From: Rotaria sordida
Taxonomy: Eukaryota; Rotifera; Eurotatoria; Philodinida; Philodinidae
DNA: 64,000 nt
Reading direction: 5' to 3'
NCBI GenBank assembly: GCA_905250125.1
Contig: CAJNOL010000020.1
Span: 1-64,000 of the forward strand
Made by a program: the position numbers and the translations under genes
Notes under the pieces: model-generated
The model's input: only the letters and a program-made list of their open reading frames with translations
Told to the model about the DNA's origin: nothing
Databases searched by the model: none
Shown here: piece after piece, positions 52,311-64,000 of the stretch
Layout of the letters: each line of letters starts with the position of its first letter
Numbering within the stretch: position 1 is the first letter of the stretch

Positions 52311-55300
52311 ATGATATTAAAACAAAATATGATAACAAAATTGAACGATCTCTCTGTCGAATTATTCTACGAGATATTTATTTATTTCCAGTTCCATGAA
52401 ATATTCAATATTTTTTCTAATCTCAATTCTCGTTTCACTGCTATCGTTAGCAATATACCATTTATTCGCGCTAACTTGGGTTTGAATGGTATGGGTATCG
52501 CTGTCACTGAATTTTATTATGCACATTTATTACAACCAAACATACGTGATCGTCTTATTTCATTGTGTATCTCACATACATTAGCTATTGATAATGGTTT
52601 ATGGTTAGCATCTAATATATCTGCATTTATCAATCTTCGTCATTTATCTTTAATCGATATTAAACGTTCTTGTTTTGAATTAATGCTCAATACATCTGCA
52701 TCCAACACATCTCTCGTCATATTTAACGTACATTATACAGAATACTATCGAGCTGCATATACATTTAAAGATGTACCTGAGGGTGCATATTATAAAAGAA
52801 TCTTTCGTTTATTTCCTTTATTACGTGTATGTCACCTTCGATTCTGGCGGTATATATACGACACTCTAGACAGTCAAATAGTTCTACCACTTAATAAACC
52901 TTTTATACCGATTGAAACAAATCATTCGAATTTACAATCATTTGTACTTCGAGAATGTTCATCAGCTTTTCTCTCACATTTACTCCAATATTATCCACAA
53001 TTGGAAGAACTCACCTTTGATTTAAGTACACCTTGGCTACCTGATAAACATCCATTATTGAATAATTATAAAAAGTAAGTTTCTTTTATTAAAATCAAAA
53101 TAATCTATATGATATACCTATGTAAAGTCATATAATCATATTAGAATAATAGAATAATAGTTAAAAGTGATTTTATTTCTAAATTAATAATATTCTTTTT
53201 CAACAATGTTTACTGACGTTTGGAGTGTTTAATTGTAAAATGATAATTTGAAAAGTTCAGAGTTATTTCAATAATTTTTTAATGAATATAAGAAGATAGA
53301 AGTAAGCAGTAGTTTTTATTTTCTATGAGACCAACATATAGATTACTATGTTGTTTATTAGTAAAAGACAATCAACTCATATCTAATCACAATATAAGTA
53401 TGATCCAATTGGCCTGGTTTTTGAAAGAAAAATTTTTCTCATTTTTTTTCGTCTAATAATTATTGAACACAAAATTTTAAGATTTCTGTGAAATAAAAAT
53501 CAATGAGATTTTGAAGAAATATTCTAACATACTGTAAAATAAGTTATAATATGGAATCATTCTCTTTCGATAAAAGTCATTAATCAATTATTGTCAAAAG
53601 TTAATCTTGCAAAATAAGCTTACAATTCAAATACTTTTGGTTAGTTTCAACATCAAAGAATTGTTTTTTAAAACTGTAACCATTGAATTTTAATACGAGT
53701 TTACGTGACAAAAAAGAAATGGTTTTTCTTCTTATACAATACATTATCCTGTTATAGCAAGTCTCTGATATTCACATTTGTGGATATTTGATAATAAATA
53801 GTTAAATAAATATAGATTGTCTATGAAAATATGCTCATAATATTGGTTAATTATTTGTTAATGTTTCATTAATAAATTTCTTTTAGATTTTATTTATAGT
53901 TTTATATCAACAATATATTCAGTTAAATATTAGTCAAAGGAGGAACATCTTCGAAATAAGTGTCAATTAGACGATGAAAAAAAGCTTGTTAGCGTAGCCC
54001 CTTTGGGGCTGAAATGTGGAACTCACGTGGATTCTTCAGCTTCATTGCACTAAGATTCAAAATATAGATAGCATAAAATCAAGCATTTTTCAATTTTCTG
54101 ATAGGCGCCTTTATCTTTCGTTTTCTTTGTTGCTATTCGCTCAGTATTTTTCATTTTTAACTTTACTTTTTTCTTTAATTTTACATTTTTATTATAAGAA
54201 GCATTGAATTATATGGCGAATGAAGCTATCATATATGTGTTTATGTATATTCATTTTTTTAAATCTGGTCGCTAAGGTCTGTAATATTCTCTTTCGTTGC
54301 TATGGTCTGTAGAGGGAGGGGGAGCCGCGAAATCTTGGCCTTAAAACTTATACTCACTATTTTCTTCGAAAATCTACGTGAGTTCCACAAAAGCTGAGTA
54401 AAATAAAAAGTTCCGTTATTTTATGACTATGATACAATGCATGATGATATGATAGAAAATTGTTGTATGGAAAGTTTTAAAAAATTTTCATCGATGGTAA
54501 ATTATCAAGAGAAGTATTTTTAATATAAAAATACAAACTATTATGTATAAATAGAACATTGGTACTATATGATATAGTGTAGATGAGCAATGGAAAAGAG
54601 TTTTTTGTTTTTTCAATAAAATGTGAAATAATATATAATGTATTTATGATTATTTTTTATTAATCTATTTCAGTCAAATTTCTCGTATTGATAAACGTTT
54701 GGTTCCTAATTTACGTCGTCTTAAAATAACATTAAAATATGATACTAATGCTATGGATCTACTTGATCAATTATTTGATCATAATGTTTTATTTTCATTG
54801 ACAAAATTCACATTAGAAGGAATGGTGACTGGATCTAATGTTGTTTCCAAGTTATTATCAATGCTTTGTCATCAGTGTTCATATACATACATTGTTAGAT
54901 AGATTGTGAAAACTACAATATCATTATCGAACACAAGTAGTATTTTGTTAAATACATTGCAACAATTGAAAGGACGAATACCAATCGAATTAGAATTATG
55001 TTTATATAATGATAGTTATTCTATTAAAGCTTTCACGTTACCACGAAAGGACAAATCTTTATATGCTTATAAATATGTAAACAAAAACATTGTTCACGTG
55101 TATGTAGAAATTTCATCTACTTCTAAAAAATGATTTTTCTAAATTATTTAGACAAAGTCATTGGCCATATAGTTTATCAAGAGCTTTGAACAATCGTTTG
55201 ACATGTATCAATCAAATAACATTGGATGGTAGATATTCTCAAACCAATGACGAATGTCTCTCTTACTTACTAACTATTGTTTCTTGCCAACAAATTACTT

Positions 55301-55803
55301 CGCTTACAATTGATGATCCATTCGATTTATGTCAACTACGTTTGCTCTTATCAAAAACGATTCATTTACGTACTCTAGAGCTTCTTTATTACTTCGATTA
55401 TGATTTAGATGATGAAAGAAACAAGCAAAATGTAATCAAACTTTTCAATGATACTTCTTTATGCAATATACTCATGTCAAATGGATTAAAAAAACTACAT
55501 TTTTATACGGATTGGCAATATCCAGATATAATAGGTATTGTTTCTTTAATTGTCAAACAATTGCCACATCTGGAAATCATAGAGTTAAACTGTCATGATG
55601 GTAGTCAAGTTCCTGAAACATTACATATACTAATAAATGGTCTTCCAAAATTGAATTTTATCATTTTTCATACTCTTTTGACTGGTGAAAATGAACAGAA
55701 GTCAAAAATGCGTGATCTTCCGAACCGTTGTAAACGTGCATATCGACTGGAGAATCTTCGAGAACTTGCTCATGCTACAATACTTCATGTATGGCTTCAA
55801 TAA
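52311..55803 (+). pseudogene. F-box/leucine-rich protein with an in-frame stop
   Basis: Three exons (52311-53074, 54674-55099, 55152-55803) join in frame over 614 codons. The N-terminus is an F-box (LNDLSVELFYEIFIYFQFHE, then SNLNSRF). The rest is a run of irregular leucine-rich repeats (LRHLSLIDI, LRVCHLRFW, LRRLKITL, LHFYTDWQY, LEIIELNC). F-box proteins of this form present targets to SCF (SKP1-cullin-F-box) ubiquitin ligases; the repeats would choose the target. Exon 2 carries a TAG at 54900-54902 in the reading frame, with clear coding on both sides, and no intron I can draw removes it. The gene is thus a recent pseudogene, a sequencing or allelic error, or makes a short protein. Intron 1 is 1599 nt and holds a Helentron-like insertion. 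The start could also be Met at 52326. Confidence 0.7.
53984..54389 (-). mobile_element. HINE/DINE-1-like Helentron-associated element 2
   Basis: Read on minus: subterminal repeat TGTGGAACTCACGTAGATT (from 54389); a C-rich segment with CTCCCTCTACAGACCAT; a second ACAGACC copy; AT-rich filler; the inverse subterminal repeat AATCCACGTGAGTTCCACA (to 54015); stem-loop AGCCCC-AAA-GGGGCT; end ACGCTAACAAGC beside a T tract. The same order and the same motifs occur in the element at 36002, so both belong to one family. It sits in intron 1 of the F-box gene in reverse orientation. Confidence 0.72.
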
Positions 55804-56144
55804 CATTAAACTATTACATTCTTCTGTTTGTTGATAGGTATATTTTTCGTTGTAAGACTATAAATAGACTTAAAATTGAAAAGTTTAATAAAAAAAAATG
55901 TACGAAAGGCGGATTTTCATTTAAGAAACTTTCCTCGTAAGCACAATGCAAATCTTTTGAATTGATATATTGACATATTTTGAAAAAAAAAAGAGTTCAT
56001 TTGGTAAATGTTGAATGTCGTATAAACTTATATATTCAATCATAGTCTATAAAATATTCATTAAAAATTTCTAAAAAGTTGTCTATTAAAATTTATTTAA
56101 AATATCAGTTTAAGGAAATTATAATAAAGAAAAACAACAAATAT
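55804..56144. other. intergenic between convergent F-box genes
   Basis: About 340 AT-rich bases holding the 3' ends of a plus-strand and a minus-strand gene. Confidence 0.5.
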
Positions 56145-59100
56145 TCATAACCAAATTTGAAACCAATTATCACAAAAATCTACTTGATAATTGTTATCAG
56201 AATTTTTTAATCGAGATGAATATTCAATAAGCCATTCTTGAATATATTCTATTGATCTATCATCTGATATTTGTCCATTTATTGTAAATACAATAAGTTG
56301 TTTACAATTATCTAATATTGTACTTATAATATCTGTTTCAATGAAATTTTCTGTTTTATATTTGATTTTTAATGAATGTATACCACTAAAAACTTTCGAT
56401 AAACTATGTATATGTTCATTTTTAAGTTTAACATTACTGTTGTTTCCATCAATAAATAAATGAAGAACACGTGAAAATATTAAATCTTCATCAGTAGTCT
56501 CAAATAATTTAATAGCACAATCAAGATCAATACACAATGTACTAATATTAGGAGCAGCGATAAGTAATATTTTAAAATGTTGCCAATTATCTATCGTTCC
56601 AAATATAGATATTATTTCAAGTTGCTTTAGTTTTGGAAGATTAATAATTGTTTGTTGATTTGTCGGAACTAGAATAAAAATATTAAAATTAAATATAAAA
56701 TTATTTTGATTTAATCAAATTAACTGAATCCAGATAACACTAATAGATATTTCTTAGAAAATGAAATATTCTATTATATACTTCTCAACTGATTCATAAA
56801 TAATATAATAATACATACGGATCTATCGACTCTTAGATCGTAGTCTCAAAGATGATATTTTTTTAGTACTAGGAAGCCATTGTTCCATCAACCGTTTATA
56901 ATAATAGTTCTGCTCAATTTTAATTAGAATCCATTCAATGTAAATATTCGTAGAGTTTATTTTTCAGATATTTACTCATAAATAATATGGAAAAATTGAA
57001 GATCCAATATTTGATATATGACTATTGATAACAGTTTCTACAAAACAAATCTTGGAGCTTAACAACTCTAAGTTCAAGCAATCAGTTAAAAGTTAGTTCA
57101 CAATAGACTAATTTTAGAGATATATCGATAATAATGAAAAGGAATAAATATACAATAGTTCTATATGCATTAACAGATCTGATATTCTTAATGAGTAGCG
57201 GACAAAAGTTTAGAGCAGTTGGTTTTTTAAGTTTTCTTCTCGATGGTAATAGTTGGTAAGAATCTAAAAAAAAGCATCTGTGCAGTTGAAGTGATTCTCT
57301 ATTAGAATTGACAGTCCGAAGACTTCAACAAAACTTCTTAGATGTGGGTCTACGGAAAACCAAGATACAGAAAATCAGCATTTTGACTTCCATTTGAAGC
57401 TTTTGGGAAAAGATTGTATTTAATAGAGGAAGATGTGATGTTCCCGACCTCTCCATGATCTTCCTTCATTAAAGTGCATTCAATTTATAGAGGGCCCCAA
57501 TGTGTCAAATATGGTAAAAACATTGCAATTTTCAATAGAAACAGAAAGAAAAAATGCTTCTTGGACCTTCTGTCAATTGAATGCAGCTGGATGAAGGAAG
57601 GTCATGGAGAGGTCAGATACGTATCATCTTCCTTTGTCAAATGCAAGCTTTCTCCAAAACTTTCGAATAACAACCAGAAAACTAGTTTTAGAAGTTTTGG
57701 TTTTCCGCAGACTCTCATCCAAGCGGTTTGTTGAAGTCTTCAAGTCTACAAATCTTGATAGAGAATTCTTTTTATTACACAAATGTTTTTTCACATTCAT
57801 ACTAGTTATTACCATTTGAGAAGAAAACTTAAAAATACAACTGCTTTAAACTAATGTCTATCACTATATATAATAAATCGATATCGATGTATTTTCTCTA
57901 TTGGTTTTATTATCATGTACTAGTTTATCATTTGCAATTATACTCGTTGTGAACTAACGAAAAATCTAATCTTCTTCTTAATAATAATTATCATTCTAAT
58001 AGTAGATATATATGTATATTCACTTTATAAAATTTTTTAAAATGAGCTAAGTTCATGAGAAAAAAATTTCTTGTCAACTTTTGGATTGAATTTTCATGAA
58101 CTATTGACGTATAAGGTGTCAAATACATTAGTTTGTGTACACTATTGTCATGTCTCTATTTTTTTAAAAACTATTTAAGAAAATTAGTTAAGATGATTCG
58201 TATGAAAAACAAAACTTAAATAAGATTCTATGAATAAAAGAAGAAAATTGAATTTGACTGAAAATATTTTCAAATTCTTCTTTTTTTTTCGTGTAATACT
58301 ATTTAATAGACTTCATATATTGATTCTACCTGGTAAAATTGCTTTAGTTTTATCTATTTGAATACTTAAATCTTGTATTTTTCGACAATGTTGTATAATT
58401 GTAAATGTTTCAAATAAAGTTTTTGCATGACATATACATAAATATTGAATATTATTATAAACTTGATCACCTAGACTAATACCAAATTTATTAGGTAATA
58501 TTGAATATAAATTAAGAAGAATAGATGGATATGGTAATGTATGAATAAGTATATAGGATTTCTTTTCATCTTTATTAATTGTATAAGCAATAGAAATTGG
58601 ATTCCATGATTCTAAAAGACTATTTGAATCAAAATAATTATCGACAGATGTAGAAAAATATACGGCATATTTCAATGATTGTATAAGCTTATTGTTAGTA
58701 AATAATTGAGAAGATAAAAATGTAAATAAATGTTGACCATAAATAAGACGTTCATCTTTAGTAGTAAGAGTCAATGAAAGTTGTTGAATAGTTGGTGTAA
58801 GTTGAAGTATTGATGAAATATTATCAAATGTTGAATAAAAATCTATAGCATTAAGAGAAAAATGTGTAAGACATTGAAATGGTATTATATCTTGATTAAT
58901 TGTTGGTAAAAATTCTTCAATAATAACATGAAGTCGACGAATATTTGGAATAAGTATAGCAAGAGAAATTAAATCATTAGATGTTAAAAGTGATATACTC
59001 ATTTCTATAAGATTTGAATGATTTATAAAATTTTTTTGATTAATTGATAATTTCATTGAATAACAATCAGGTTCAAAATAAATCAATTCAATTTGAGTAT

Positions 59101-59593
59101 TTTTATGAATTATATCTAATAAATGTTGTTGATCATCATTTGAATATGTAATTGAATTATTTTGATTTATTTGTCTTAAACCACGAATAATAATTGTACG
59201 AAGATATTTAAGTTGATTTAAATCATTTTCAATAAATGAAAATAATTCTTTATTTTTCCAATCATCTAATGCTAATTTTTCTAAATTAGGAAATATTTTA
59301 TTCATATGAAGACTAAAATTATGTAAAAAATATGTTTGTTGTAAACGATTTATTGTTAATGAAATAATAAATGTACCAATCTGTGGTAAAATATTTGAAT
59401 AAATATAAAGAAATTGTTTATAATTTAATCGGCGAAGTATAACATGATGACAATAATCAGTTATTGCTTGATTAATACGTGAATTAAGATTATAAAATGA
59501 ATAAAATACATGACCACAATGAATATATCGACATATTTCAAGAATAATTTCATCTGGTAAATATTCGAATTTTGATTTTAAGAAATTATTCAT
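56145..59593 (-). CDS. F-box/leucine-rich protein, tandem copy 1
   Basis: Two exons (59593-58330 and 56668-56145) join in frame through a phase-1 intron to 595 residues. The F-box is at about 8-45 (FEYLPDEIILEICRYIHCGH, then SFYNLNSRINQAI), followed by irregular leucine-rich repeats (PNLEKLALDDW, NLIEMSISLL, PNIRRLHVIIEE, IQQLSLTL, LKQLEIISIFG). No membrane span or signal is seen. Such proteins act as substrate receptors of SCF ubiquitin ligases; the target cannot be told. It is a clear paralogue of the gene at 59667-63835, in the same orientation with the same intron position, 73 bases away, so the pair arose by tandem duplication. Both end in a similar C-terminus (FQIWL, FKLWL). The 1661-nt intron contains palindrome C. 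Confidence 0.85.
57208..57853. repeat. palindrome C in an F-box gene intron
   Basis: Imperfect inverted repeat with arms of about 320 bases. Paired landmarks: AAGTTTTCTTCTCGATGGTA with the inverse of its relative near 57830; GAAGACTTCAACAAAAC with the inverse of GAAGACTTCAACAAACC; GACCTCTCCATGATCTTCC with GGAAGGTCATGGAGAGGTC. The centre is near 57535. No coding capacity. Confidence 0.88.
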
Positions 59594-59666
59594 CTAAAAT
59601 AAATTTTTCGTTTTTTTTTTTGTGTATTAAAAAAACAGAAAATTTCATCATTAAAGAATTTTCTTC

Positions 59667-62600
59667 TTATAACCATAATTTAAACCATTCATTACTACAT
59701 TCTACTCGAAATATGTCTAGAGATTTTATACGAAAACAACTTTGTTCTATAACCCATTGTCGAATATCATTTTCTATCATATCATTTGGAATTTTACCAT
59801 AAATATGAAATATAACAAGTTGTTTAAACTCTTTTATAATTGATTTTATTATATTTGTTTCAATATATTCATCTGATGCTTCATAATCAATTGTTAAATT
59901 TCTAACTCGAGTAAATACTCGTGCTATAAAATGTATTTTTTCAACAGTTAATTTTGATTTTTTTGTTTGTTGATTATTATTATTATTATTGTTATTATTA
60001 TTATTATCTGGTATACGAACACAAAGATCAAGTATATGTTGATGAAGAAGAACATATAAAATAAGTGGTTCATTTTCATCTTCAAGTAATGTAAGTAAAC
60101 AATCTAAATCAATGACTAATACGCATAGATTTGGTGCAGCAACAAGTAATTCTTTTATATGATGTAAACCCGATGGAGTACCTTCAATTGTTAAAATATC
60201 AAGACGACCAAGATATGGAAGTTTTACAGGTGGTTTATTATTATCAGCTATAAAAAAAAATAAGAAAATTTTATTTCATACAAATAATTTAAGTTTTATG
60301 TAAATATCTTCAGCGAATAAAATTTGTCAATTTTATAATTGTTAAACACTAGAAAGAACTAACAGGTATCTCAGATGAAATTGTACTAAATTTCGATGTG
60401 TGTTTTTTTTTCTCTCACTTGCTATTCATAAAAATATTTTGTTTAAATACTAAATGATAGAGAATTTGAAGCTCTACAAAACTGCTCATTTGTCTTTTAA
60501 AACAAGTTTTCTTTGTTAGCACTAACTTAAAAAGATGATTATCTATCCAATAGCGTAACTGCGACATTCAAAAAAATCTAAAATAGAACAGAAGTTTTCT
60601 TTTTATGAAAAGTTCCATTGGAATTTCAAGAATACCATAAAATTTTTCATCGAATTCTGCATCTTTGAAATTAAAAAGAATTCGAAATAACGTAGAAAAT
60701 CTTTTGTAATAAACCTGTACAATTCTTTTTTAATTTTAAAGAATCTTAGAATTTTCATTGTTTTATTTAACAGTTATACCATTTTCTTCAGCGTTAAATT
60801 CTACATTGAATAACTCAATAATAAACATTTTGTGGAATAATTCTTGACTTTTGGAAAACATGCTTTTCCAAATTGCACTAAAACTATTGGTGGGTGTCAG
60901 TCTAAACCTTCTTCTCTTGATAACACACCTTCAGAGACCTTGGAAATAATCGTGAAAGTATAGAGTACGAAATTTTCTATTTATTAGTATGAAACAATTC
61001 ACTTTAAACATCCTTCTTGATAATCCAATGCTTCCACCATGGATGTCTATCGCGGCTGAGAATCTGCTGTTGCCGCAATCGTATTCAAAAAATGTTTCGA
61101 TTTCGTGTACTTTTGAAAAAATCTGCTGCTGCCGCGGCACCACTGCTACGGTGACAGGGTCGCCATAGACATCCCTGGCTTTTACTAATCAATAATGATC
61201 AATAGAAAATAATAAGTTGCAGCTCAATGATTGAATATATGTGAATCGTCTCGAATTTGGCATTGATAAAGAAAACTTATTAGAAAAACTAAGTAGACAG
61301 TTTTGTAGAGCTTCAAATTCTCGATCTTTTAATATATAAACAAAATTTTTTGACGAATGAGAAGCGGAAGAAAGAAATATCGAAATTTAGTACAATTCCA
61401 CCTGAAACATTCGTTAGTTTGTATCAAATTCAAAGTTAGACATGAATGAAACAGGTCTCGGTCTCGATCTCGACAAAAAACCGAAATGAAGTTTCTGACT
61501 GTGCATAACAAAGATTTTGTCATCATAGCACTAAAAATTAATTCTTGATCATTTTTCATACGCTACGGAAATATCTTCCTGCTACACTATGACTTATTTA
61601 GTTTCTAATATTTTTCTTGTCAGATCAAGGTTCTCGATTAGGAAGGCTTCCCAAAAAAAAGTCCAATTTTCTGCCAAAACTCTTAACATTTTCTGTCAAA
61701 TTTTTACAGCTTCATAGTAACTTGGAATAGAAATCGGATTTCGAAATATCTTTGCCTTTCTTTGGTAGAAAGTGGAATCGAAATAAGTAGACAATATCAT
61801 TACGACGTGAATGGGATTGAATCAGATCTTGACAATCGCATTCTTCATGGCAAGACTAAAAATAATTTGTTCATAACGCTTGTGTTCATGTACGATAGCA
61901 GAAAGATGTCCTTAAGGTTGCTCGGTATACTACTAGTTGATCACAGTGTGTCAGAAGGTTGAAGATAAGGACAAAGTTGAAGATAAAGTTCGTTCTTCTA
62001 CGATTATGACTTTCTTCATATTAGATTGACAACTATTGAATGTTCAATATTGATTAAATCTTTTGTATTTTAGAATATTCGTACAATTTTTAAATAGGAA
62101 ATAACTTCTATTGAAATGCTATCGGTGGATACTTGCTCTAGAATTGAAGACATTACTTTTCTGAATGATCTTAAGTTAAAACATTTTCTATTTATGTTAA
62201 TATTATTCAATAATATGCAATATAATCAAACTGATCATTTCAATAGTCATTTTTCTCAATATATGACATGATACAAAATTAAACTACTTAAAACTTGAAT
62301 GATATTTTGAATTAGTGGAACAAAGTCTATTGTATGCTTCGCGGAACAAACAGAAAAGTAGGACGAATTTTCTCAGCAGATAAAAGTATGAGATAAATCA
62401 TCAGCTGTTTATTGATCCTAAACTAAAGGTCAAAAATAGAACAAGTTTTAGTTAGTTTTTTGAATTTTTCTCAACAGATGGCTTTTTTCGTGCGAGCACT
62501 ACTTCAATCTATAAACAGATTTTCCATTTTTGTTTTTGATTTGAATAATTTTTAGGGTAATTAACTATTTTAATCTTTAATTTTTGATCTACCTGTAGAG

Positions 62601-63835
62601 GTTAATTGTGAAGTTGGTGTTTTTGATTCATTTGCTGTCAAAAGAGTTAGTTCACGTACACGACGACATTGTCCTATAATAGGAAATGTATCTGAAAGAT
62701 TCATCATTGTATATACTTGAATTTGATCAATTGTTGAATAAATTTGATACATATCTTTATTAGGCATATTTTTAGCTAAACTCGATCTTATTGTTAAACG
62801 AGAAGACGTATATGGTATTGTATGAAGAAATATTCGTTTATCAATATCACTAATTGAATATCTAACAGGAATAGATTGCCATGATTTTTTAATAATATCT
62901 ATATTAGAATAACCATAATTTTCATATGGATAATAACAAACAGTATAATTAAATTGTTTTAATTGTGAAGGAAGTATAGAAAGAAGTTTTGTACCATTAA
63001 TTAAATTAAAATCACGTGTAGATATTGTTAAAGAAAATATTTCAATTGAAGGTACAATTTGAAGTAATGATTTAAGATCATCTAATTGTGAATACCAATG
63101 TATAGCCCATACAGAAAATTCTTTTAAATATGGAAGTGTTATATTAAAAGGTACTTTTCTTAATGATGAATTTTTAAATGAAACATCAAGTCGATGTATA
63201 TTTGGTATAAAATGAATAAGAGATGATAAATCCATTAATGTATCAAGTTGAATAGTTAAAGAAAGTATATTATGACATATAATATTATTTATAAAATGAT
63301 TTATTGAATCAAATGAATCACAATCATAATCAAATATAATATCAGTTAAGAAATTATTTTTTATATTAAAAATTTTTTCAATAAAATCTATATTTCGTAT
63401 TGATGATGAACATGATAATTCTTGTATAATAAGTTTTTGTAGATATTTCATTTCATGTATAGTATCAATTATAAATGATAATAAATTTTCACTTGTCCAA
63501 CTTGTTAAAGTTAAAGTTTTTAAATTTGGAAACATATTAGATATTTGATGTTTAAATGAAGATGGAAATGATGCTTGATGTAATGGATGAATTGTTAATG
63601 AAAGAACAGATGAACCTATTCTAGGTAAAATATATTGATATATATAAAGTAATTGTTTATAAGATGCACGACGAAACCATACATGTTGACGATAGGATGT
63701 TATTGTTTGATTAATACGAGTATTTAAATCAAAAAATGAATAGAGAACATGACTACAATGAAGATATCGACAAATTTCTAAGATCATTTCATCTGGTAAG
63801 AGTTCAAATGTTGTTTTTGAATAAAAATACATCAT
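59667..63835 (-). CDS. F-box/leucine-rich protein, tandem copy 2
   Basis: Two exons (63835-62593 and 60247-59667) join in frame through a phase-1 intron to 607 residues. F-box at about 9-46 (FELLPDEMILEICRYLHCSH, then SFFDLNTRINQTI). Leucine-rich repeats follow (PNLKTLTLTSW, PNIHRLDVSFKN, VPSIEIFSLTIS, LGRLDILTIEG, APNLCVLVIDLD). Exon 2 encodes a run of nine or more asparagines at about 494-504 from an AAT microsatellite, absent from copy 1 and probably length-variable. The likely role is an SCF substrate receptor. The 2345-nt intron contains palindrome D. Family identification is firm at the F-box and repeat level only. Confidence 0.85.
60359..61417. repeat. palindrome D in an F-box gene intron
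   Basis: Outer arms match well: CTAACAGGTATCTCAG and AAATTGTACTAAATTTCGAT (from 60359) pair with the inverse of the sequence ending at 61417, and GAATTTGAAGCTCTACAAAA (about 60461) pairs with its exact inverse near 61300. The middle is less symmetrical but holds its own hairpin near 61039-61174, with GGATGTCTAT facing ATAGACATCC and GC-rich CTGCTG(C/T)TGCCGC units. Confidence 0.8.
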
Positions 63836-64000
63836 CTAGAATTAATTGATAAAAGTTTTGTCTATTTAATTTTATATTTCATATTGAATCAAAAATATTT
63901 TGAACTTCAGAATGTTTTGTTTTTTACGAATTCAAAACAATAAACTCTTTTTCTTTTTGATCATTAGTAAAGTTTAATATTATTGATAAAAATTTTTTAT
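63836..64000. other. 5' flank of F-box copy 2
   Basis: The last 165 bases lie upstream of a minus-strand start codon and must hold its leader and perhaps its promoter; no distinct motif is visible. Confidence 0.4.

Noticed and set aside
57474-57819. Overlapping open frames in both strands
   Set aside because: They fall in the arms of palindrome C and mirror each other; not a gene.
1-64000. tRNA, rRNA and telomeric repeats
   Set aside because: I looked for cloverleaf-like blocks with A and B boxes, rRNA cores and TGTGGG-type repeats and found none convincing.

Overview
This is AT-rich animal nuclear DNA. Genes are cut into many short exons by tiny GT-AG introns (mostly about 45-100 nt). Several proteins are plainly metazoan: a KLHL10-type kelch adaptor, nucleoporin 54, a KIF21-type kinesin remnant and a lectin receptor. 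Two F-box/leucine-rich proteins beginning with an LPDE(I/M)ILEICRY motif, the small introns and the many decayed DNA transposons together suggest a bdelloid rotifer. The lineage is an inference; no rRNA or mitochondrial marker is present to prove it.

Layout. 0.7-4.1 kb (+): decayed KIF21-like kinesin stalk. 6.8-7.35 kb: an inverted duplication of an exon-like segment. 7.35-19.05 kb: a gene-free, T-tract- and microsatellite-rich stretch. 19.05-21.97 kb (+): nine-exon receptor with SUEL, CUB and C-type lectin domains, a membrane span and a possible PDZ ligand. 23.84-24.84 kb (-): protein with two RRM-like repeats resembling retrotransposon ORF1 proteins. 27.4-30.0 kb (+): two tandem two-span membrane proteins with BK-channel beta-subunit-like topology. 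30.96-34.94 kb (-): KLHL10 orthologue, its sixth intron enlarged by a transposon. 35.2-37.5 kb: a hAT-like element with exact 8-bp target duplications, a 141-bp tandem array and two nested insertions. 39.4-42.5 kb (+): a RING finger, protein kinase and isoaspartyl-methyltransferase-like domain in one protein. 45.3-47.4 kb (-): NUP54, divergent from a small unknown gene (47.6-48.3 kb, +). 49.2-49.8 kb: internally deleted piggyBac element. 52.3-55.8 kb (+): F-box gene with one in-frame stop. 56.1-59.6 and 59.7-63.8 kb (-): tandem F-box paralogues.

The most unusual content is repetitive. At least six long imperfect palindromes (0.4-1.1 kb) occur, three of them inside introns of otherwise compact genes; two (about 32.4-33.0 and 43.5-44.0 kb) are members of one family. 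Two insertions (36.0 and 54.0 kb) share subterminal inverted repeats, a central ACAGACC-type repeat, a terminal stem-loop and a CGCTAA end at T-tract targets, the layout of Helentron-associated (DINE-1/HINE-like) elements. All multi-exon models were joined by hand from splice sites and keep an open frame across every junction, except the F-box gene at 52.3 kb with its TAG.
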